From WTGJ01 sp965237765 (GTDB taxonomy: Bacteria; Chloroflexota; Anaerolineae; Aggregatilineales; Phototrophicaceae): DNA of 64,000 nucleotides. The translations under genes were made by a program, and so were the position numbers. The stretch spans positions 682,001 to 746,000 of the forward strand of contig OZ250157.1 of NCBI GenBank assembly GCA_965237765.1, given 5' to 3'. Shown piece by piece: positions 16,824 through 25,805 of the stretch. Each line of letters starts with the position of its first letter. Position 1 is the first letter of the stretch. Under the pieces are notes generated by a model. It worked only from the letters and a program-made list of their open reading frames with translations, did not search any database and was not told the DNA's origin.

Positions 16824-18209
16824 CTACGATTGGGGCGGCAACGAGGCGCCTTGCAGGGCCCGCAATTGCCGCTGGGCGCCGCGGGGCAAGCGCCGTGACG
16901 ATTTGCCGCCACCGAGCGCGCCACCAAGTTGGCCCATCATCTTCTTCATTTGCCGAAATTGCTTGAGCAACTGGTTGACATCGCGCACCTGCGTGCCGCT
17001 GCCGCTGGCGATGCGCCGCCGCCGCGACGCGTTCAGGACGCGCGGATCTTGCCGCTCGGCCGGCGTCATCGAGTGGATGATCGCCTCCACCTGACGGATG
17101 CGGCCGTCCATCTCTTCCGAATCCACCTGGTCAGCCAGGCGCCCGAGCCCCGGCATCATCCCCAGCAGCGAAGTGAGCGAACCCATGCGGCGGATGCGCT
17201 GCATCTGCTCGAGAAAATCCTGCAGCGTGAAGCGGTTGCGCAGCAGCTTTTCCTGTAGCTGTTCCGCCTCGCGCTCGTCGAACTGACCCTGCGCGCGCTC
17301 GATCAGCGTGAGGACATCGCCCATGCCTAAAATCCGCGAGGATAGGCGCTCCGGGTGGAATAGCTCCAGGCCATCCAGCCCTTCGCCGGTGCCCAGGAAT
17401 TGGATGGGCACGCCGCTGACCGCGCGCATGGAGATCGCCGCGCCGCCGCGCGCGTCGCCATCCACCTTGGTGAGGATGAGGCCCGTCAAGGGTACGCGCT
17501 CGTGGAAACCGCGCGCGATATTCACCGCTTCCTGACCAGTCATCGCATCGGCGACGAGCAGCGTTTCCGCCGGCCGGATCCGTGCCGCTACTTCGGCCAG
17601 CTCGTCCATCAACCCTTCGTCAATTTGCGTGCGGCCGGCAGTATCGACGATGCAGACGCTGGCGCGCGCCGCGACCGCCGCCGCCACGCCACGCTCGGCA
17701 ACCTGCGGCGCGGGCACAGCGGGCGCTTCGGCATAGACCGACACGTCAATCTGCCGCCCAAGCGTCTGCAGCTGCTCGATGGCGGCAGGGCGGTGCGTGT
17801 CCGCCGCAACAAGGAAGGGTGTCTTGCCTTCGCGCCGCAATTGGATCGCCAATTTGGCGGCCGTCGTCGTCTTGCCGGCGCCATTTAACCCGACGAGCAG
17901 GAGGACATGCGGTGGCTGCCCGCGCGAGAAATCCAGCCGCCCCGGTTCGCCCAGGGTGACGATGAGCTCCTCATGGACGATCTGCAGCGCTTGCTGGCCG
18001 GCGTTGAGGGCGCGGTGGATCTCGACGCCGGCGGCGCGTTCGCGGACGCGAGCGATGAATTCCTTCACGACGGGCAGGGCGACATCCGCCTCCAACAAGG
18101 CGAGGCGGACATCCCGCAAGGCGCGCGCGACGTCCTCTTCTTTGAGCCGGCCGGGCGCGGAAAACCGCCCCAGCGCTCCCTGCAATCGTTCGCTGAGATT
18201 GGTAAACAT
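16824..18209 (-). CDS. ffh: Signal recognition particle GTPase Ffh
   Basis: Ffh targets nascent membrane and secreted proteins with SRP RNA to FtsY. The N domain is followed by the G domain with GLNGAGKTTTAAKLA (G1; most Ffh have GLQGSGKTTT), DTHRPAAIEQL, DTAGRTQIDEGLMDEL (G3) and TKVDGDARGGAA (G4). The M domain carries the SRP-RNA-binding motif RRRRIASGSGTQVRDVNQLL. The start MFTNLSERLQG at 18209 gives 461 residues, typical; the longer frame adds an unlikely N-terminus. The Met-rich tail is short, with QMKKMMGQLGG. Gene order ffh-rpsP-khpA-rimM is widely conserved. Confidence 0.96.
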   Translation of the reverse strand: MFTNLSERLQGALGRFSAPGRLKEEDVARALRDVRLALLEADVALPVVKEFIARVRERAAGVEIHRALNAGQQALQIVHEELIVTLGEPGRLDFSRGQPPHVLLLVGLNGAGKTTTAAKLAIQLRREGKTPFLVAADTHRPAAIEQLQTLGRQIDVSVYAEAPAVPAPQVAERGVAAAVAARASVCIVDTAGRTQIDEGLMDELAEVAARIRPAETLLVADAMTGQEAVNIARGFHERVPLTGLILTKVDGDARGGAAISMRAVSGVPIQFLGTGEGLDGLELFHPERLSSRILGMGDVLTLIERAQGQFDEREAEQLQEKLLRNRFTLQDFLEQMQRIRRMGSLTSLLGMMPGLGRLADQVDSEEMDGRIRQVEAIIHSMTPAERQDPRVLNASRRRRIASGSGTQVRDVNQLLKQFRQMKKMMGQLGGALGGGKSSRRLPRGAQRQLRALQGASLPPQS

Positions 18210-18241
18210 CGCCCGCATTGTAAAGGAGCGCGGGCCACCCG

Positions 18242-19165
18242 TCAACTGGGAGCGCGTCTCGCGATGCCCAGGATGCGCTCGATCGTTGGCGCGATATCTA
18301 CGAGCGAAAGCGGCTCATGAAATGCGTCCCGCGCCGCGCCAAAGAGCAAGGTCGGCACTTCATTTTCGGTGTGCTTGCCGTGGTCCATCGCCTCGAGGTT
18401 GCCGTGGTCACTGGTGAGGATGAGCGTATCGCGCGCCACATCCCAACCCGCCAACGCGCCCGCCAGCACCGCATCCAGCAACTCTAACTGCGCGACGGCC
18501 GCCGCCATATCGCCACGATGCCCGACCACATCTGTCCACCAATAGGAAAAGGCGCTGAAATCATAAGCGCGCGCGCGTTGCGCCAGGCGCTCACCGGCGG
18601 CCCATGGCGTAAGCAGCTTGAACTGCGGGTCATAATGCCGCCGCCAAGCGGCGCCGGTGAAATCGCCCGGCAGGGCCACGCCACGCCGCAAATCCTCTGC
18701 ATCGCGCAACTTCAGCCCAGCCGCCAGGGCCGCGTATTGCAAGCTGGCCGGTAGTCGCTTCCCCCGCGCAACGGCTGAGTGAAAGGAGGGCGGATAGGCC
18801 TCTAACGTTGCGGCACGCCGGCCGCTGGCGACGATACGCTGGAAGAGGTTATCGCGCCGCAGCAATTCGCGCAGGCGGGCGTCCGGGCGCGGGCCATAAT
18901 GCTCGCCGAGGAGCTGCGGCGCGTTGACGCCAGTGAGCAGCGCCGCCTGGCCGCTAGCACTTTGCGGCCGGCCGGGCACGCCGAGGCACGCGTCAGTCGG
19001 CAACATGATGGCCCGTTCGCTCCTCCAGGGGCCCCGCCCACGCAACCAGGGCCGGCCGCCGCTCAATTCGTGCAGGGTCGGCAAACGGGCCGCGGCGAAA
19101 GGATTCACGCTCGCATCGTTTTCGCCGAGGCCGATGCCATCAACAAAGAACAGCAGGATACTCAT
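18242..19165 (-). CDS. Alkaline phosphatase-superfamily metalloenzyme
   Basis: The 307-residue protein has the metal-site pattern of the alkaline phosphatase / cofactor-independent phosphoglycerate mutase superfamily: LLFFVDGIGLGEND at the N-terminus with the first metal Asp, RPQSASGQAALLTGVNA with a Ser nucleophile candidate, WWTDVVGHRGD with Asp and His, and LTSDHGNLEAMDHGKHTENEVP with DHG and HTxxxVP. It should be a two-metal phosphotransferase, hydrolase or mutase; the substrate is not identifiable. It follows the thioredoxin-like gene by 9 bases and precedes ffh. Confidence 0.78.
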   Translation of the reverse strand: MSILLFFVDGIGLGENDASVNPFAAARLPTLHELSGGRPWLRGRGPWRSERAIMLPTDACLGVPGRPQSASGQAALLTGVNAPQLLGEHYGPRPDARLRELLRRDNLFQRIVASGRRAATLEAYPPSFHSAVARGKRLPASLQYAALAAGLKLRDAEDLRRGVALPGDFTGAAWRRHYDPQFKLLTPWAAGERLAQRARAYDFSAFSYWWTDVVGHRGDMAAAVAQLELLDAVLAGALAGWDVARDTLILTSDHGNLEAMDHGKHTENEVPTLLFGAARDAFHEPLSLVDIAPTIERILGIARRAPS

Positions 19166-19174
19166 GCAAATAGC

Positions 19175-19486
19175 TTAGACGCCGACAGCGCGCAGATTGG
19201 CGGGTTTCAGCGGAACATTTTCGCGCCAGCGCTCTTCGCTAGCGGCGTCCAGCAAGACATAGGCGGGCACGAATTGCAGGCCCAATTCCCGTCGCGCGCG
19301 TGTGCCTTCCACATCCATCACATCCAGCCGCTGTACCCGAAAGCGGCCATCATAGCGACGTTTGAGGCGATTTGCCGCCAGCACGAGCGGCCAGCTGACC
19401 GCGCCAAAAAGCGCCTCCAGCGCGGCCACCAATGCCAGCGCTGCCAGGAAAGCCGAATGCTGATTGAAGAATCGCAGCAGCGCCAT
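19175..19486 (-). CDS. Membrane-anchored thioredoxin-like protein lacking CXXC
   Basis: The 103-residue protein has one N-terminal hydrophobic segment (AFLAALALVAALEALFGAV), then a short domain resembling the middle of a thioredoxin fold: RFRVQRLDVMDVEGTRARREL, followed by FVPAYVLLDAASEERW, in which the Pro matches the cis-Pro loop. The CXXC active site is absent, so it is not an ordinary disulfide reductase. It lies 2 bases downstream of a sugar dehydrogenase gene and just upstream of the phosphatase-superfamily gene. The fold assignment is tentative. Confidence 0.5.
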   Translation of the reverse strand: MALLRFFNQHSAFLAALALVAALEALFGAVSWPLVLAANRLKRRYDGRFRVQRLDVMDVEGTRARRELGLQFVPAYVLLDAASEERWRENVPLKPANLRAVGV

Positions 19487-19488
19487 AC

Positions 19489-20670
<1,182 letters not shown>

Positions 20671-20673
20671 GCC

Positions 20674-21921
20674 TCACCCACTGGGAAGAAATTGCCAGAC
20701 ACTGCCAGCAAAATAATCTACCAAATACAGCTCACCTGCCTCGTCCTCGCCGAAGGAGCTGATGAAGTGCTCCGTATCCATATATTCGTTCACCTGCCAA
20801 CCGCCGTCTTCCCGACGATAGATCGTCCAGATGCGCCCACTTCCGAAATCGCCGAAGAGAAAAACGCCGTAAAGGTCCTCAATCGCGTCGCCCCGATAGA
20901 CATACCCTGCTGTGATCGCGATCCCATGTTCATGAGAGTAAACAAACACAGGTGCTGATGTCATTACGAATGGAACCGAATATTGCCCTGTGTTTACATT
21001 TAACTCAAATGCATCCCAGTCCGGCCAGCCATAATTCTCACCACCTTTGCTGCTTGCCGGTTGATAATTCACTTCCTCATACAACCGTTCACCTACATCA
21101 CCTATCCATAGGTCGCCTGTAACCCGGTCAAAGCTGAAGCGCCAGGGATTTCGTAAACCATATGCCCAGATTTCCGACTGTGCGTCTTTCACATCTACAA
21201 AGGGGTTATCTAATGGGACAGAGTAACCTGTTTTTTCTTCAACATGTATATCCATTCTTAAGATGCTGCCAAGTAGAGTGTCAAGTTGCTGACCATTTGC
21301 ACTGTGACCACGACCACCGTCACCAAGTCCTACATACAGATATCCATCCGGACCAAAAGCCAGCATTCCGGCATTGTGCACTTGGTGAGGCTGATCCACT
21401 GTGAGGATGAACTGCCCGCTTTCTGGATCCGCACGGTTCGGATCGGATTCGCTCACTCGATAGCGTTCGAGCACTGTATCGCCTTCATAATCTGTGTAGT
21501 TGATGAAAAAGTAACCATTCTCTGAATAGTTGGGATGGAATGCCATTCCAAGCAAACCATTTTCAGAATAGCCAGACATGTTATCATATCCATAAAGCCA
21601 ATGCGCAATTTGGCTGACATCGAGGAACGGTTCTTCTAGGACCTCACCATTCTTGATGATATGGATGAATCCGGATTGCTCGACCACAAAGAGACGCCCA
21701 CTGCCATCACCAGCATGGGTAACGAAGAGCGGCCTATCAAAACCATCCGCTATTAACGTTAGTTGTACGTTTTGTGCATCCGGAATCGATGTGACGAAAG
21801 ATGGTCGTGGAGATTCCGACTCTGCCCGGGAAGACGATTCTGGTGAAGAGGAGTCATGCGACGCGCAGGCCACCGCAAAAAGGCAGAAGAAAGCGATGAT
21901 ACCAACCTTATACAACTTCAC
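20674..21921 (-). CDS. PQQ-type sugar dehydrogenase family lipoprotein (AT-richer paralogue)
   Basis: This paralogue of the downstream gene has the same propeller motifs (HAGDGSGRLFVVEQ, GLLGMAFHPNY, FGPDGYLYVGLGDGG, GLRNPWRFSFDRVTGDLWIGD, LFGDFGSGRIW). The frame extends upstream into the M16 protease, but the GTG at 21921 lies 4 bases past the protease stop, is preceded by GGTAAGG, and starts a lipoprotein signal (VKLYKVGIIAFFCLFAVACAS, lipobox AVAC). This is the best start. A Ser/Glu-rich linker follows the Cys. Most of the gene is lower in GC than the paralogue, while short conserved stretches stay similar. Confidence 0.82.
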   Translation of the reverse strand: MKLYKVGIIAFFCLFAVACASHDSSSPESSSRAESESPRPSFVTSIPDAQNVQLTLIADGFDRPLFVTHAGDGSGRLFVVEQSGFIHIIKNGEVLEEPFLDVSQIAHWLYGYDNMSGYSENGLLGMAFHPNYSENGYFFINYTDYEGDTVLERYRVSESDPNRADPESGQFILTVDQPHQVHNAGMLAFGPDGYLYVGLGDGGRGHSANGQQLDTLLGSILRMDIHVEEKTGYSVPLDNPFVDVKDAQSEIWAYGLRNPWRFSFDRVTGDLWIGDVGERLYEEVNYQPASSKGGENYGWPDWDAFELNVNTGQYSVPFVMTSAPVFVYSHEHGIAITAGYVYRGDAIEDLYGVFLFGDFGSGRIWTIYRREDGGWQVNEYMDTEHFISSFGEDEAGELYLVDYFAGSVWQFLPSG

Positions 21922-21925
21922 TACC

Positions 21926-23200
21926 TTACCCGCTTTCTGGCCCCGCTGTAGCCAGGACATAGCCATCCTCCGGCCAATAACGCTGCATAGCGCGAAGGAC
22001 ATCCTCGCGAGTGATACGGTCAATATGCGCGCCATATTCCAACAAGTAATCGATCCCCAGATCGAAGCACTCCATGGTCAAGAGCGTGCCAGCGATGCCC
22101 TCATTAGTCTCCAATTGTAAGGGCAGGCGCCCCTTAAAATAAGCCTGATTATCTGCGAGGTCGGTGGCGCTAATGGGCTCGCGCCTCATAGCGAGTATCT
22201 CTTTGCGCAGCAATTCCAGGGTCGGCGCCACGTATTGCGGCCCCACGCCAGCCAGCACGCTCCAACCACCGCGGTCGTAACCCCCTTCGACGCGGCTGTA
22301 GGCATAGTAGCTATAGCCATGACGCTCACGCACGCTCTCGCCGATGCGGCCCATCATGCCGAATTGACCTAGCACGCTATTCGCCAGGCTGGCCGGCAGG
22401 TAATCGGCGGCGAAACGCGAGGGGCCAGCTACGCCCATCACGATATCCGTCTGCGTCTTGCCGGGGATGGCGACGCGCTCGCGGCGGATTTCGCGTAGGG
22501 GCGGGATGGGCACCGCAATGACCTGCGGCTGGGGCGGCGCGGCCGGCCGCCAATCAGCCAGCTGCGCAGCCAACAAATCTATCGCCACTGCCGCATCCAC
22601 CGCGCCCACGACCGTGATGACTAGACCCGCCGGCCCATAGACTCGCTCATGGAAGCGCCGCAAATCTTCCGCGCTGAGTTGGGCGACCGTCTCCAGCCGC
22701 CCGGTGACATCTTCATGGTATGGGTGAGCGGGCGGATAGAGCTGGCGGTTGAAGGCCTCGCCCGCGCGCCAACCCGTATCTTGCTGGTAATAGCGCAGCG
22801 TGGTCAGCGTCTCGTCGCGCAGGATATCGATTTCGCCTTCTGGGAAGCTGGGCGCGCGCAGGGCAGCGGCGAGCGTTTCCGCCAGAATGGGCAGGTCTTC
22901 CGCCAGAGCCTTGCCAAAGAAACTGACTTTGTGGCTACCGGCGCTGAATTGCAGATCGGCGCCGATTCCCTCCAACCGGTAGTGGAGCTCGTCAAAATCA
23001 TATGCCGCGCAGCCGCGCATGAGAGCCTGGGCCGTCATGCTGGCCAGGCCAGCCGGCTCGCTCATTTCATATTGCGCGCCAGCTGCCAGCGAACCGACCA
23101 ATACCACCGAAGGCGCGGCGCGGTTTTCATACGCGAGCAACACGGCCCCGTTATCCAACTGCGCGCGGCGCACATCCGCCGTGCTGGGGTAGGCGCTCAT
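21926..23200 (-). CDS. M16 family peptidase-like protein, non-catalytic subunit
   Basis: The start MSAYPSTADVRRAQLDNG at 23200 overlaps the stop of the upstream M16 gene (ATGA) and gives 424 residues, the same length as its partner. The N-terminal fold matches M16 (VLVGSLAAGAQYEMSEPAGLASMTAQALMRG), but where the zinc motif HxxEH should be it reads SMTAQ, so zinc binding is lost. The second domain (YGPAGLVITVVGAVD) is present. This is the usual two-gene arrangement in which a catalytic and an inactive M16 protein form a heterodimeric clamshell protease. Confidence 0.87.
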   Translation of the reverse strand: MSAYPSTADVRRAQLDNGAVLLAYENRAAPSVVLVGSLAAGAQYEMSEPAGLASMTAQALMRGCAAYDFDELHYRLEGIGADLQFSAGSHKVSFFGKALAEDLPILAETLAAALRAPSFPEGEIDILRDETLTTLRYYQQDTGWRAGEAFNRQLYPPAHPYHEDVTGRLETVAQLSAEDLRRFHERVYGPAGLVITVVGAVDAAVAIDLLAAQLADWRPAAPPQPQVIAVPIPPLREIRRERVAIPGKTQTDIVMGVAGPSRFAADYLPASLANSVLGQFGMMGRIGESVRERHGYSYYAYSRVEGGYDRGGWSVLAGVGPQYVAPTLELLRKEILAMRREPISATDLADNQAYFKGRLPLQLETNEGIAGTLLTMECFDLGIDYLLEYGAHIDRITREDVLRAMQRYWPEDGYVLATAGPESG

Positions 23201-24471
23201 CCTGACCGAGCGCACAGCCAACCGACGATGCGCTGCTCCGGCCGCAAATAGCGGCGCGCCGCCGCCAACACCTGCTCCCAAGTGACCGCGGCGACGCGCT
23301 CCACATAATCCTCAAACCAGCGATAGCCGGCAAAACTCTCGGCGAAGGCCAACCAGAAACCCTGCCCCGTAACGCCCTCGGCGCTATAGGCAAAGAGGGC
23401 GCGCGTTTGCTTTTTGGCGCGGGCGATTTCTTCTTCGCCCAAATCGCCCGCCCGCAAGCGGCCAATTTCTGCCAGCGCCGCCGCCTCCACCTCGGCCAAA
23501 TCGCGCCCGTGCTGTACAGTGAGCGTCAGGTTATAGAGGTAGGGATCGCAGCGCGGGCTGAGGTTGCCATCGACGGCGACGGCGAGGCCAGATTTCACGA
23601 GCGCGCGGTAAAGGCGGCAGGTGCGGTTATCCACGTTGCCGCTGCCCGGGCCGCTGGGGCCGGCGAGTAGGCTGCCCAAAACGGCCAGCGCGAACCAATC
23701 TTCGTGCGCAGCGGGCGGCGCGCGATAGGCAATTTCGATGAACGCGTTCTCGCCCTCACCCTCAATTTGGAAGCGGCGCTCGCTCGTTTGCGGCGGTTCG
23801 ACGCGCGCGGACGGAGATGGAAGCGGCGCGCCTTCTTCGGGAATTCCTTCATATAGCGCGCGTATTTGCGCCAGCATTTCCTCGCTATCGAAGGCGCCGG
23901 CCGCAACGCCGATCGCGTTTGCCGGGCGGTAATGCTGCCGATAAAAATTCCAGAGCGCATCGCGGCCCAGGCGGCGCAGGTCTTCCTCTTCGCCGAGCAC
24001 CTCATGCCGATAACCGTGTTCCTCGAAAGCGTAATGATTCAGGAGCTCATCGAGGGCAAAGAGCGGGTCATTGGCCGCGCTTTGCCGCTCGGAGAGGATA
24101 ATTCGCCGCTCCGCTTCCACGTCTTCAAGCGCGAACGTCAAATTGCGCATGCGGTCCGCTTCCGCTTCGAGGGCGAGGCTAATATGAGCGGCGGGCAGGG
24201 TAGCATAATAGGCGGTGTAATCCTGCGCGGTCTGCGCATTCCAGACTCCACCGAGGCGGTCAATGGCATTATCGAGGGCGCCCATGGGAAAGCGTCCGCT
24301 GCCGCGAAACATCAGGTGCTCGACCCAATGAGCGGTCCCTGTCATCCCCGGCGCTTCGTCGCGGCTACCGATGCGGTAGAGCAGCCACCAGCTGCACACG
24401 GGTGCGTGCCGCACTTCCTTAAGCAAGATCGTCATGCCGTTGGCGAGCACATGCCGACGCACCGCGCTCAA
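23197..24471 (-). CDS. M16 family zinc metallopeptidase, catalytic subunit
   Basis: The 424-residue protein starts MSAVRRHVLANGMTILLKEV and has the inverted zinc motif HWVEH (HxxEH) in GTAHWVEHLMFRGSGRFP, with downstream glutamates (about ALEAEADRMRN) for the third ligand. The second half holds the R/Y-type substrate region near the end of the second domain. It degrades peptides or processes exported proteins, probably as a heterodimer with the next gene. It diverges from rpmF. Confidence 0.9.
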   Translation of the reverse strand: MSAVRRHVLANGMTILLKEVRHAPVCSWWLLYRIGSRDEAPGMTGTAHWVEHLMFRGSGRFPMGALDNAIDRLGGVWNAQTAQDYTAYYATLPAAHISLALEAEADRMRNLTFALEDVEAERRIILSERQSAANDPLFALDELLNHYAFEEHGYRHEVLGEEEDLRRLGRDALWNFYRQHYRPANAIGVAAGAFDSEEMLAQIRALYEGIPEEGAPLPSPSARVEPPQTSERRFQIEGEGENAFIEIAYRAPPAAHEDWFALAVLGSLLAGPSGPGSGNVDNRTCRLYRALVKSGLAVAVDGNLSPRCDPYLYNLTLTVQHGRDLAEVEAAALAEIGRLRAGDLGEEEIARAKKQTRALFAYSAEGVTGQGFWLAFAESFAGYRWFEDYVERVAAVTWEQVLAAARRYLRPEQRIVGWLCARSG

Positions 24472-24567
24472 CGCATCGCTCCGGCCGCTCCCTTACCGAG
24501 CAGAATAGAGCGCGATTCTAACACATTTGCCAACCGAACGAGGGCGAACGCGGCTGACGGAACGCCG

Positions 24568-24596
24568 TTGACAAGGCGGACGCCGTGCATTATGAT
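24568..24596 (+). promoter_or_regulatory. Sigma-70-type promoter of rpmF-fabD
   Basis: A consensus TTGACA (24568-24573) and TATGAT (24591-24596) with 17-base spacing, about 40 bases before the rpmF start. It is one of the best promoter matches in the window. Confidence 0.78.
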
Positions 24597-24635
24597 GCTG
24601 CTCGCTTCAAGCAGATGAGCAGCCAGGAGCCCGCC

Positions 24636-24821
24636 GTGGGTCCATTGCCCAAGCGCAAAGTCTCGCGTGCCCGCCGCAACCGCCGCCGTGCGCACGATGC
24701 CCTCAAGCAGCCGCGCCTGGTGCGCTGCAGCGAATGCAACGAATTCCGCCTCGCCCACCGCGTCTGCCCCAATTGCGGCAGCTACCGCGGCGAGCAATTC
24801 CTCCCGCCCAAAGACAAATAA
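24636..24821 (+). CDS. rpmF: 50S ribosomal protein L32
   Basis: The product begins VGPLPKRKVSRARRNRRRAH, the standard L32 N-terminus, and has a zinc-binding C4 site (CSEC and CPNC) in LVRCSECNEFRLAHRVCPNCG. I prefer the GTG at 24636 because AGGAG lies 7 bases before it and the resulting 61 residues match family length. The in-frame ATG at 24615 has no ribosome site and would add seven unusual residues. fabD follows after 31 bases, echoing the common rpmF/fatty-acid-synthesis linkage. Confidence 0.9.
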   Translation: MGPLPKRKVSRARRNRRRAHDALKQPRLVRCSECNEFRLAHRVCPNCGSYRGEQFLPPKDK

Positions 24822-24852
24822 AGCCACACTCATCCGGGATGGTGGCGTCGCG

Positions 24853-25791
24853 ATGAGCATCGCCCTCCTCTTCCCTGGCCAGGGTTCGCAAGAAGTGGGC
24901 ATGGGCGCCGATCTCCTCGGCGAATTCCCAGCCGCCGCCGAAATCTACGAGCGCGCCGAAGCCGAGCTGGGCGCCGCTTTCCTGCGCACCTGTTTCGAAG
25001 GGCCGGCCGCTGCCCTCAACGACACCGCCACCGCCCAGCCCGCGCTATACGTCCATAGCGTCGCCTTATGGGAAGCAATCTGCGCCGCCCGTCCCGATTT
25101 CGCGCCCGCCTTCGCCGCCGGTCATAGCCTTGGCGAATTCTCCGCGCTGACGGCGGCCGGCGCCCTGGAATTCGGTGCTGGCTTGCGGCTGGTGCGCCGG
25201 CGCGGCGAATTGATGCGCGCCGCGGGCGAGAGCAGCCCCGGTGGCATGGCGGCGTTGCTCGGTTTGGAGGTAGCTGCCGCGCGCGCGTTGCTCAAATCCG
25301 TGCGCGAAGAACATGGCGGCACCATCGTCATCGCCAACGACAACTGTCCCGCACAAGTGGTCATCAGCGGCGACCGCGCCACATTGGCAATCGCCTGCGA
25401 GGGGGCGCGGGCGGCGGGCGCGCGCCGCGTCTTGCCCCTGAACGTCAGCGTGGCCACGCACTCGCCGCTCATGGCCAGCGCCGCGGCGGATTTCGCGGCC
25501 GCCTTGGCTGATACGACGCTAAAGGACGCGCGATTCCCCATCATCGCCAATGTGAGCGCGCAGCCCATCCAAACGGAGATGGAGATCCGCGCGGAATTGC
25601 GGGCGCAATTGACGGCCGGCGTGCGCTGGCACGAGACCACGCGCTGGCTGCTCGCGGCGGGAGCGGATTCCTTCTATGAGATCGGCGCAAAGAATATATT
25701 GAGTGGGCTATTGCGGAGGACGGAGCGCAGCGCGCGCGCGGTCGCCATCAACAACGCGCAAACCTTGCGGGCTTTCCTGGCGGCGGACTGA
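24853..25791 (+). CDS. fabD: Malonyl-CoA:ACP transacylase
   Basis: FabD transfers malonyl from CoA to acyl carrier protein to start fatty-acid elongation. The ATG at 24853 gives MSIALLFPGQGSQEVGMG. The nucleophile elbow GHSLGEFSAL and the catalytic His in VATHSPLMAS are present, as is the oxyanion motif FPGQGSQ. The 312 residues are typical. The longer open frame upstream overlaps rpmF and is not coding. It is co-transcribed with rpmF; no other fab gene is adjacent, and the convergent glmS follows. Confidence 0.95.
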   Translation: MSIALLFPGQGSQEVGMGADLLGEFPAAAEIYERAEAELGAAFLRTCFEGPAAALNDTATAQPALYVHSVALWEAICAARPDFAPAFAAGHSLGEFSALTAAGALEFGAGLRLVRRRGELMRAAGESSPGGMAALLGLEVAAARALLKSVREEHGGTIVIANDNCPAQVVISGDRATLAIACEGARAAGARRVLPLNVSVATHSPLMASAAADFAAALADTTLKDARFPIIANVSAQPIQTEMEIRAELRAQLTAGVRWHETTRWLLAAGADSFYEIGAKNILSGLLRRTERSARAVAINNAQTLRAFLAAD

Positions 25792-25805
25792 GTCACCGCT
25801 ACCCC

